Shown here in pieces: positions 25,784 through 37,700 of a stretch of DNA of 64,000 nucleotides. This stretch comes from Siphonodentalium dalli (lineage: Eukaryota; Mollusca; Scaphopoda; Gadilida; Siphonodentaliidae). The notes below the pieces were generated by a model. The model had not been told where the DNA came from and ran no database searches. It was given only the letters and a program-made list of their open reading frames with translations. Both the position numbers and the translations under genes were made by a program. Position 1 is the first letter of the stretch. Every line of letters begins with the position of its first letter. The stretch is taken from NCBI GenBank assembly GCA_032622095.1, contig CP136065.1, positions 100,201,343 through 100,265,342 on the forward strand, in the 5' to 3' direction.

Positions 25784-28700
25784 TATATTAGACTCCTGAT
25801 ATCATGGAGATGATTATTTATAAGTTTAGTGCTGATCGGCGACTAAATTTTTTTTTATCAAATTTAGTGCCCAGCCCACACCATCTCTCACACAAACAGC
25901 ACCAATATAGCGTCTTTAAATCACACGATCTGATTCCTCATATCATGGATAAGAACGTGTATCAATTTGGTGGAAATTGGCGCTAAAATTATTGTGTATC
26001 AATTCTGGTGCTCCTCTCCTTTTGAGTGCACCCTGACTCGAATGAGGCCACTTTTAACAGTTTTAAGCCACACCATTAGACTCCTCATACCATGTGGAGG
26101 ATTTTGTATAAGTTTGGTAGCAATCGGTGACTAAACCAATTCTTATCAATGTTAGGGCCTACACCCCCCAACCTCACATCCAAACGGCACCAATTTGGCG
26201 TGTTTAAATAACACAATTAGATTCCTTGTATCATGGAGAAGAATGTGTATCAATTTTGTGGAAATCGGTGCTAAAATTATCTTTATCAATGTTCGTTCCC
26301 CTCTCCCTTTCAGTGCACCCCGACTCGAATGACGCCAATTTTGACAACTTTAAGCCACCCCATTAGACTCATCATACCGTGTGGATGATTTTGTATAAAT
26401 TTTTGTAAAAACATTGCGAGTATACAAATCGTATACAATTTAGGGCCCCCATATCTCTCAACCAAAACGGCACAAATTTAGCGTATCTAAACCAAACGAT
26501 TAGATTTCTCGTATCACGGAGAAAATATATCAATCTGGTGGAAATCGGCGCTCAACATATTGTTCATCTTTTTTGAGTTCCTCTCACCCTCTGTGCATCC
26601 TGACTCGAATGGCCCCACTTGTGACAGCTTGTGACATCCTTAAAAACACACTTAGACTCCTGATATCATGGGGATGATTATTGATAAGTTTGGTACTAAT
26701 CGGCGACTAAACCAATGTCGATCAAATTTAGTGCTAGCGAATCCTCATTTCTCACACAAACAACACCAACATGGCGTCTTTAAATCACACGATCAGACTC
26801 CTCGTATTATGGATAAGAATGCGTATCACTTTTGTGGAAATTGGCGCTAAACTTATTGCGTAAAACTTTTGGTGCCCCTCTGACTTTCCCTGACTCGAAT
26901 GACGCCACATTTGACAGATTTAAGCCACACCATTAGACTCCTCATACAATGGGGATGATAGGTATAAATGTGATGGCAATCGGCGACTAAACCAATTCAA
27001 ATTGAGTGCCCCTTCCACAATCTTTTATCCAAACGACAGCAATTTGGAGTCTTTAAAGGGGTACTGTACGCCACATGTTGTTGTTGGTTTCTATAGTCTC
27101 CGAGTCGGAGAATAAGGTAACAATTTTTCCATTATTTGAAAGTCTGTTGAGTACGAAGTCATGTTACGGATGACAAATTTACCGGAATGCAAAAATACAA
27201 ATTGTCGTTGTCGAGTAATTTTTGTAAAGTTTTCAACCAAATGAATCAAATAAAAGTTATATTATATGCATACTAGTCCCATATAATCATTTAAGTTATT
27301 GTATCGTCGCTAGTCAGTGAGTGGCTTGAGTGTTCTCCCCGTATCATCATAATATTTTAAGCAATCGTGTGTGCGATCGGTTTAAAAATCCAGTATCCCT
27401 CAATTACTATTTTTGATTACGGTAATTCGTAATTTAATTGACGCCATTTTATGGCTCCAGTCATAAATTCAATTTATATCAAATTATTAACTTTTAAATT
27501 ATTAAATTTTAAGATAGCCTATTAACCTGAGCGTTTACAGAATACATCTTCGACTCAAATTACTTATGTTTCTATATATTATCGATATTAGATCGTTGTT
27601 GTCACCGAAAATTTAATGAAAATGGCGTACTGTACCCCTTTAAATTGCACAATTAGATTCCTTTTATCATGGAGAAGAATATATATCAATTTGGTGGAAA
27701 TCGGCGCTTAAAATTAGTTTTATCAATATTGGCACCCCTCCCCCTTCCGTGCATCCCTGACGCGAATGGCGCCATGTTTGACATATTTAAACAACACCAT
27801 TAGATTCCTCATATCATGGCAATGATTATATAAAAGTTTCGTGGCAGTCTTACTATTAATGTACCCCCACTGAACATAAATTGACTTACATCAAAGTTAA
27901 GAACTTCCCTGCATGCTTGAGATGCAAGGTTTTCTTATTAGTTCAAATACTCAACTTATATCATGATCCCACACAGTACATGATTTCTGGCTCGTCTGAT
28001 TCTATCTAACAAACTTAAAACAGCCTGAAATTTGACAAGACACAACAACTTAGATATCAGAAAATTATGACGTAGGTCCGCGGCCCTCAAGTGTCAGATG
28101 AAATTAGTGTGCAGCTTGTATAAGCCTATAAGGATTGCTTTTCGTCTCCAATTGTACTTTGTGACAAGATAGCATCTATCACAAAGCAACTTGTATCGGT
28201 ATCCAAAAACTAAAATTCAATTAATTACTCAGACAGAACCGAAATAGGAAATGACGAGTCATTAAGTTTATGTAAGTGGCCCGGAAAGAAGAATTCAACT
28301 CAACCTTGTATACGTTGGTTCGAGTACATGTTATTCGGCAGTACATATTCAATTTTATTGGCTTCAATATGAAACACATGTAGGCGTTATCAACCACAGT
28401 TTTATTAGTACATATTCCACAAATTTAAGTGTTCGAATATAACCGGCAACAAGCCAAAAAGAGAAGGTGAAAGCCATACAATCCTCGATAAGAACATATT
28501 TTGGAATGTGCAAATATACTATGGCCAAATCACATGCATATTACTGTTTTGCATGGTAAGATACGAAAGTGTCTTCTACACAAAAGAGCGTATAGAGTGG
28601 TCGTATTTTTCGAGTTAATCACGTGGGAGATTTACAAGATTAATTGTATTTCAAAATAGTCGTCTTTATACAACGGATAACATGCCGTGCATTGTTGTGC

Positions 28701-31700
28701 AATTTTGTATTAAAATAGTATTTTGTATCGAAAATAAAAAACAACGAAATATACAATCGCGTTTATGGAGTTACAATTTAAATTTGTGTTGTAATTAATG
28801 AATATAACAATGCGCCCGTGGACTAATGCAGTTTTTAACGTTACCAGGGTAATTTGTTTTTCACAAATAAACCTGGTGAAACTGAAATAGAGTATAGATG
28901 CAAACAAAATCAATTAGCGCACAGTTGTCATGGACACACAGGGGTTAGGTTCTTCATGTTCAAATGTTTTTGATTTATTAACGCCACCGGTGTATTCTGT
29001 GCTTGAAAATATAATAACCACTGGTCCAATGGGGGAATAGGTCGATGTAAAAGCTGTAGTGGTACTCCTAATGGGTCGCTTTAAAAGCTGTAGTCTTACC
29101 CCGAATGCGGTATCAATAATGGTTATTTTGGGGTTTTTTGTTATAAGATATGCCAAAAAATAATATGTAAGTCCTATATTTGATTTTAGTTTACTTTATT
29201 TTACTTTAGTTTATTTAGTTTAGTAAAAAGGAAATAGTATTCAATTAACTGATAGCCTGAAAATAATTTATAACCCATTGGGAGCCCCTGGGGTATAGTG
29301 AAGTAAATTATGGGTAATTTTAATTGTAGTGCGCATGCCTGTTCAGTTGGAGTAATCGCGATCTTTTTATTTTCTGGTCATATACACAATGTGTTTGTAC
29401 CGATGCATGTATCGTGACTCGACTCGTTTTCGTGGTCATATAGGCCCTATATAACCTATGATCACGAAAACGAGCAGAGTCGCGAAATCTGATAGATTTC
29501 CCGGAATCGTACATTCACTTTCAATAGTATACATTCTCTGAATCTGCGGAATTCCCAGAATTGGACTTTCACTTTCAATAGGATTCTCCGAATTTGATAG
29601 AATTTTCACTTTCACTGTTCATTTTTACCACGCAAAGCGACCTTAGTCGACACAGATATATGACACACTGGCTGAGTCCATGACAAATAGTTTATGTAGC
29701 ATTGCTTCTTTCATTTAATTAAAGCTCACCTCGTTAAAACGCATGTTAATCGTATTTGTTTACAAATTGCATTTCAGTTTTGACAGACTATTTATTGAGG
29801 CAGAAGTGAGTTTGTTTGAAGTCAATGTTATCTCACTTGACCCCTGAACTGAAAATTTCCGTAACCGGTTCGTACAAAGATAATTGATAACGGCAATATT
29901 TTATAAATTATTTACCTTGTTTATGTCAAACGTTCTTTATTATTATACATAGATGTATGGCCAATTACTTATAGTATATTAGCCTGTGAATGAGCAAAAA
30001 AATTTGTGTCCTAAAACCAAACATATATCAGTATAATTATCAATTGCTTTATCGATAAAACCACGTGCGTCTTGTTTGGTTTAAGCATAGTTTATTTATC
30101 CACCAAATATATAATATACATAATATAAATTGAACGAGGGAATACACAAGGAATTAATATAATGTATATGGTAATATGTGATATATCTGGTAGAAAGGGA
30201 GAACGACAGTAAGCACAGGGCTTTTCAGGTGTCGTTCTCCCCATGGTAAATTGTGCTACTTTACCAGTGCATTTTTAACAAAAGCGAAAGTCTTCGAATA
30301 AATTCGAAGACGCTAGCGTTGTAAAATGTACTCGCAGAAGTTACCTTTCAGTGAAATATGTTATGAGATAATGGTCAAATGGTACAGATAAAATTTTCCC
30401 GAGTCAAATCGGTGTTTTATTCATAGAAATATGATGTTTTTTGACAAAAAAGAAACACACTTGATTTGACGTTCGGGAAAATTTGGTAGAAAAACGCATG
30501 ACATCGTCGGCGACGTCCGTGCGTTTTCAATAAAAAATAAACAGATATCCCCATTCTTCATTCATACCGAAATGGATTACCGAGATCTGTATCGGAGCTA
30601 TTTGGAGGATGGGATGCTGATGAGAGGTGTGTTTGGGGGTGAATTACAGATGATATGGAAGGCTTTGAGTTTAGCAGAAACGGGTACTGTAGATAACTTC
30701 TTTGATATCTACAGATACACCGTTATGCTGATGACGGACAACAGAGACCTGGTCTTTGGATTGCCACCACGGGGGTTCCGACACACCAGATTGCTGTGGA
30801 CGTCAAGATTGATGGTGCGACTCGCGGCTACATCACTACAGCGGTCTATCATAATCTTCTCAGGGCATAGAGTTTACGAATTCTTGCCGCTCTGGGGGAT
30901 ACAGACAGGCCAGCAGTGCAATTGTGCCATTTGGTTGCGACGTTCCCAAGACCACTTTCAGCTTTATTCAAACCCAAACACATCGTGCGGTTTCTTTTGA
31001 AACCATCAAAAACGGCCCTTTTCAGGGCCTCACAAATTTTTCAAAAGAAACGCTCTACTATTGCTACTGTACGATTTGTTCATTCTTCCTGAACTTGGAG
31101 ATAATGTTCACATAATTTCTTCAAACCAAAATCATTCATCATGAACTTGGAGAAAATGTTCACATAATTTATCAAAGAATACTTCCCTAACAATAAAAAA
31201 ACCCACTACCACCCTTCATATCTATAATACGATCATCATATAGCATAATAATACGGAGCGTATCTTTCGTGAATTTTTAAGTGGCCCTGAAATTCTTGCC
31301 ACTCTGGAGGATACAGACAGGCCAGCCGTGCAATTGTGCCATTTGGTTGCGACGTTCCCAAGACCACTTTCAGCTTTATTCAAACCCAAACACATCGTGC
31401 GGTTTCTTTTGAAACCATCCAAAACGGCCCTTTTCAGGGCCTCACAAATTTTTAAAAAGATACGCTCTACTATTGCTACTGTACGATTTGTTCATGCTTG
31501 CTGAACTTGGAGATAATGTTCACATAATTTCTCCAAACCAAAATCATTCATCATGAACTTGGAGTAAATGTTCACATAATTCATCAAAGAATACTTCCCT
31601 AACAATAACAAAAACACACTACCACCCTTCATATCTATAATACGATCATCATATAGCATAATAATACGGAGCGTATCTTTCGTGAATTTTTAGGTGGCCC

Positions 31701-34700
31701 TGAAATTGGTATGTCAATCGTGTGAGGTTTCAAGTTGATTGTACATTCAGCCTGTTTTTGTGTTAATTGATTTCGCAAATCCTTCATTTTCTGACAAATA
31801 TTCCGTAACAATTTTGTCTGTTCTTCCCATTGTGAACTGTTGATAACTTGGTATATAACAGGTTGAGTCATTTGTTGTGTTTTCGCCGGCGGTGTATAAA
31901 CTGGTTGTTGATCCGTTCGCGGATACACCATTGGTACCTGTTGCTGTTCTACCCTTGGTGTCACATTGCCTACATACAGTGGAGTCGACATTTGCGTTGT
32001 TGCAGGAACATGGTCGTACTGCACATCAATAGTCTTGAGAAATTCCGTTACTGGATCCATGTTTAAAAATAACGCTAACGTTACAATTTACGCATGTAAT
32101 AACGTTAATATCTTCGAAGATCAAATATATGGGATGCGCGGGCCCCATTGACGACATCATTGAGTTTTTCTACCAATTTTCACCGAACGTCAAATCAGGT
32201 GTGTTTCTTTGTTGTCAAACACATCATATTTCTATGAATAAAACACCGATTTGACTCGGGAAAATTTTATCTGTACCATTTGACCATTATCTCATAACAT
32301 ATTTCACTGAAAGGTAACTTCTACGAGTACATTTTACAACGCTAGCGTCTTCGAATTTATTCGAAGACTTTCGCTTTTGTTAAAAATGCACTGGTAATGT
32401 AGCACAATTTACCAATGCATCTATTTTTGCTCGGTATTATTCTAAGTTCAGTGTGAACAACGAAGGGGGACGCGCTTCGCTTACCACACTGCCATTAGAA
32501 TCCGAGAAAAAATCGATACATTAGTAAATTGTGCTCTTTTCTGTCAAAAACCCTTCGAAACGCCCACCTTACTCTTTGGAATCTAACACAACCTCTGGGC
32601 CGACCCTGGGCGGGCCACTCTGGCCCACCCTCGCTGCGGGTCACTCTGGCCCATGCCCGCCCCAGTAAAATTTCTGGCCCACCCCCTCGCTCGGAGTCAC
32701 TCTGGCCCATGGGTCAGAGTGCCCGCCCCCAATAACATTTCTGGCCCACCCACCTCGCTGCGGGCCACTCTGGTCCATGGGCCAGAGTGTCCCGCAGCGA
32801 GATGGGTGGGCCAGAAAAAATCCAAACCAAATCATGCGGGACACTCTGGCCAGAGGGGGTGGGCCAGAGTGCCCGCCAATACTACTTACATGTATTAGCG
32901 GAAGATGTTATTTGTGGCTATGGGCCAGAGTGTCCCGCAGGATTTGGTTTGGATTTTTTCTGGCCCACCCATCTCGCTGCGGGATACTCTGGCCCATGGG
33001 CCAGAGTGGCCCGCAGCGAGGGGGTGGGCCAGAAATTTTACTGGGGGCGGGCACTCTGGCCCATGGGCCAGAGTGACCCCGAGCGAGAGGGGTGGGCCAG
33101 AAATTTTACTGGGGGCGGGCACTCTGGCCCATGGGCCAGAGTGACCCGCAGCGAGGGGGTGGGCCAGGAGTGCCCGCCAATACTACTAGCATGCGATCGA
33201 GTGGTAATCAAGGATGGATTTCGACGATATTTGATACCTAAGGGTGGTTTTGTCCGGGGAGTATTTTGGGTGGGTCAAATCGTGACCCCGACCCGACCTT
33301 GACCTTCAAAATGGTAAATTCAAGGTCAAATCGGGTAAAACGTACGGATTTCGACGAAATTTGATACCTAGTGGTACTTTTCTCCGGGGAGTGTTTTGGA
33401 CGGGTCAAATCATGACCCCAACCTGACCAAGACTTTAAAAATAGTCAATTCAAGGTCAAATCGCAGATTGGAAACAGCTCGGACGAAGTCCGGCCTACCA
33501 GCTAGTGTAATAAAAAGCGAGGCAGCTTGAAGAATGTAATGTATAACACGAGAAACGGGAAAACTTCATATATGGAAGTATCCAAATTTCCCAGATGGAA
33601 TTTGAAAGCTAGTTTATATTATAATTATATTATAATTTATATTTATGGCTATTAATATGATCTTGGTGGCGTTACCATTTCTGACTATGGTTTTCTTGTT
33701 ACATCTGCCTCTCATCCGTTCATTCTCATTTCAGATTTGGCCGTCGCATTGGAACACTAGCTCCCACCATCGTCGTGCTCGTCGTCACGCTTGTGACACC
33801 CTTCATCCAATCATACTCCTTGTATCTCGTACTGCGTTTCTTGACAGGCATTACGTTTATCGGGACTTACATGAACTTGAATAGTATAGGTAAGCCACAT
33901 GATTATGTTCATATAGATAAGGCAAAGGGGATGACTTTTGACTCGCCCCATCGTAGACTTATAGGGAATAAAAATGCTGTCTGTTTATCGATGGAAAATG
34001 CAGTTTTACCGGCGACGCAAGGAGCCGGTAAACGGATATTTTTCATCAGAAAACCTACCGATAAACGTCCAAAAATCACACCAGACACCATGTGTGCCAG
34101 ATGTATATATCCCCGTTCTAATTCACACGGAACGAAAAATCATGCTATAGGCACGAGAACATGCGAACGAGTTGCTGAACTGGACATGGTTAACAGTTTA
34201 GAAACAGTCCATATCACTTACTCTTAAAATTGTGTCGGCTCAATTAAAATGAAGATATAGTTATGTGATATGTTTTTGCATGATGTAAAAAAAACTAAAT
34301 TATATTTGAATCCGTATTAAAATCACAACAAAAGCCCAGAAAGTTAAGACTGATCCAGTACACTCACTGCTTTATTAGTTCAAATATATATATTTGCTTT
34401 GATACAGAACAATGATTTTCTTTTCAAAACCAGGATGTGTTGTTTTTAAAGGAATATTATTCTGAAAAATGTTTAGTACTTTCTTTCAGTATACCAATAT
34501 AATATAATTAAAAAGTCCAAGTTGCCCAAATAATCTTGTATTTGATCACTAATTTTGTTTTTATAACGAAAAAAAATCAAATCCGAAGAATGCCGAAGAT
34601 CTTATGTTGTAGACGAGTCAAGTGATTGAAGTCACATGATCACCGGTCGGTGCGGTCACATGATATAACACGTGACAACGACGTAGCGATAGGGGAATTC

Positions 34701-37700
34701 CCGTTACTATCAAAACAAATCAACCTAACTATTGCCAGCGTTGTGCATATATTAGCGACATCGTCAATTACGCATAACAATATAGTATTATAAAAGCGTG
34801 CGCTTACGTCGATATAAACATTGGCCGTGGTTCGTTTGAACATCCATTTATGACACATTTCGAAGGAGGGATAACATATATAAATACATGTACATGTACG
34901 CGAACTTTCGATATACATGCTTTATATGCTCGTCAAAGTCATATCAATTTCCGTTTTAAAAAGTACTCACACATAAACGCTCTTTATTCGCACCATATTC
35001 AGCAATACGCTTAACGAGGAACGCTCTTTATTGCGTCATGGTGAAGGAAGTGGGAACACGTTTTAGAATAGTTGTCATCGTGAATATTGAATACATGTAA
35101 ATACATGTACACGAACTTTCGATAAACATGCTTTATATACACGTCAGAGTCATAGCTATTTCCGGTTTATTAAACGCTCTTCATTTGCATCATATTAGGA
35201 ATACGCTTGACAGGGAACGCTCTTTATTGAGTCATGGTGATATTCTTTACGGGAGTTGACATTTTTCTTGGGATGGCATTCTCGTCGGTGGTCGGTTTGT
35301 TTAATGTGGGTATTCACGTTGTGCTCAAAACACCTTTTTTCGAAGTGCACGGAATAAATTCGGGACCATTTGGTCGGCGACCACTTTAATATTTTCTGAT
35401 TTTTCGCAACGGGTTTCCCCACAGAAATCCCGCCAAATGTCACGTAAACGAACATCGTTTGGAAATGAATGTAGAATACTATAATTATACCCAAATTGAG
35501 TGCATGTCACTATACCGACCACAGCTGAAAACACTGCATTTATTTGGCATTGTCACGAATGAATGAACGAAAAATGATTGTGAATATACGGTCGGGACAC
35601 TCGGGGCATATATATGGAAAATTAAAAGAACACCGTGAACACGCACCCGAATAGAGTTCACATGTCGGCTCGCAGTAATATCACCACACTCACGAGTTCA
35701 TGTCGATTCCGCAATTTAGCCGATAGCCGACAACCGGTGAGGGTATTATCTATTTATTTCTCGCTTATTTATTACGCGATTGTTACGGGACTATTGGACC
35801 ATAGTTATTATAATGGGGGGGGGGGGGCTTTCCGATAATGTTTTGTTGTATTCATTAGGATAGCAATCATTTAAGGAACCGTGCAAAATTACTTTAATAG
35901 TAAATTAATACTATCTTTTCCTGCAAAATAAACCAATACTTGCACTAGATAATTGCTCCAACTTTTCTATGAATTCATAAATTTTAGGATGATGAGATTC
36001 TGAAAAGTTTGCCTTGACCACCAATATTGAAATTAGGCACCCCTGCGCTACCTACATATTCCGTATAACGTAATATCATTGCGACGAAAACTGTCCTCGA
36101 TGACTTATTATTTAACTTATTAATGCATATGTATCTTTCCTGCAAGTCCATCAATTTAGGTCCGCCATTCAGGTTTTCAATGAGATGTGAATCATCACGC
36201 GATGATCTTATTATATCACATGAAACCCCAATGATATCACTTTAAAAAGCCAGTATATACATATTCCCTTATCTTTCACTAGTTATGAACAAATGACAGC
36301 GTGTCTTTACATTGATTCTGGCGGATTAATAATATTTCGAAAAGCCGTCAACATCAAACAATGCAAAATGATTGCTTTGTTCAATAAAGTTAAATTCTTG
36401 TCCAACTTCGTTGCACTAGCGAAAATAGACACAAAAACAAAAAGGCAAATTGGGGGGGGGGGGCTATATTTTCTGTTGCTAGCCACAGAGCGGGCAATCC
36501 CGTCGAATACGGTTGTGAAGCGTCTAAGGAAATTACGCTGTAAATGTATGATTTTTGCAGCTTCTTATACTGAGTTTGATTTGTTAAAAAGGCATAAAGC
36601 TCTAGTTTTTCCCCCTGTGATATACAAGATCTTAAACTCGTTATGTTGGGATATAAGATTTATGAAACTCGTTTGATAAATTTGATTCACTATTCGGCTA
36701 CGACTCGTTGTGAATCAAATTTATCAAACTCGTTTCATAAAATCTTATATCCAACACAACGAGTTGGAGATATACAACATGGCAATGTCACTAAAGACTA
36801 GCTCTCTTCTCGCAGTTTTAGAGATGATGCCAAAGAAGAAACGTGTGATGTGCGTTATGTTGCTGGGAACTGCATTTGCAATCGGGTGTGTCTTGGGCGG
36901 CGTACTGGCTTATTTTATTCGTGACTGGAGATACCTACAGCTAGCTATCAGTCTACTGGGCCTTCCAATGTTGTCATTTATATGGTTAGCAACAAATAAA
37001 TAAAATCACTCTTCTCCTATAAATGTCATGATTCAGTAAATCTATCGCATGTTGAATAGATTCTAGACCAGCCACACGCAGGGGCGCGGCGACAAGTGAT
37101 TTGGGTGCGATATTTTGAGACAGTTAAAAATTCCATGCCTGCGTCAATCGTATATTTGCAAATTTAAACTTTCTATGACTGGATCTTCCTGAAAACCATG
37201 TGCCAAATTATATGCGAGTCTCCATGCATGTACATATAATGAAATTTGGAGAGTTTACGGCTTACGGAGTGTAGCAAGCGGGAGAACTCTATAAAAAAAA
37301 AATATCTCCTAATTAGGACTAGTATCTCCTAGTTAGGACTTATTATCTCCCAATTAGGACATTTTAGTCACGATGTCGTCATATTTCGCGTCATAAAACG
37401 ATGGAATTAGAAAAGCTAGCCACGAATGTGATCGCAAGTGAAAATCTGGCTACGTTTTTGTGATCGATTGAAAAAGCTGGCTACGAATGTGATCGGTGTC
37501 TTGGGATAATGAACCCACATGCAGTAGTTGGCCTACAACTTCAAATGTAAGCAACACACGCAAACATGCAGCTTGATCAAGTCGATGACACTCACCAATC
37601 TAAGTTTTAAATACAATCCTATGGGAGGACAAATTCACATTTAATAATGAATTGTGCTGAAGCGCAATTGAGTGCACTGAAGCGAAAATAATTGCGATTA

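Larger units (their letters stand above)
30245..32413. mobile_element. Unclassified long-TIR element with two facing ORFs
   Basis: About 245-bp near-identical terminal inverted repeats (30245-30500 and 32165-32413). Each contains an inner palindrome CTTCGAATAAATTCGAAG and the words GCTAGCG and GAGTCAAATCGG. Two ORFs start just inside the TIRs and face each other. A 412-bp tandem duplication fills the middle. No clear target duplication and no recognised transposase. It lies inside intron 3 of the transporter gene. Confidence 0.75.
23227..33734 (+). other. Intron 3 (10.5 kb), GC-AG type, repeat-filled
   Basis: Donor GCAAGT, acceptor ATTTCAG. Nearly all of it is repeat: Helitron-like elements, TA microsatellites, the ~285-bp satellite, the long-TIR element and the palindrome array (listed separately). 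27870-30190 holds no recognisable gene. Confidence 0.85.
33890..36815 (+). other. Intron 4 (2.9 kb)
   Basis: GTAAGC donor, TTCTCGCAG acceptor. Holds a direct-repeat region, a THAP-like pseudogene on the other strand, two G-runs (35815, 36452) and a 56-bp-arm hairpin just before exon 5. Confidence 0.85.

Noticed and set aside
25804-26850. Similar 60-residue frames at 25804 and 26668
   Set aside because: They are the same part of two satellite units, and other units have stops at this place.
32495-33302. Overlapping Gly/Pro/Trp-rich frames on both strands (up to 171 residues)
   Set aside because: They follow the palindrome array; absence of stops comes from its GC content and repetition.
34640-34918. 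92-residue minus-strand frame in intron 4
   Set aside because: Low-complexity cysteine/threonine-rich sequence without a recognisable family; partly inside the direct-repeat region.
36293-36676. 127-residue plus-strand frame before exon 5
   Set aside because: Crosses a G-run and a hairpin arm, shows no family resemblance and is upstream of the clear exon 5 acceptor.
36710-36815. N-terminal extension of the exon 5 frame (from Met at 36710)
   Set aside because: It is hairpin and intron sequence; the phase-correct acceptor at 36815 and the family alignment start the exon at 36816.
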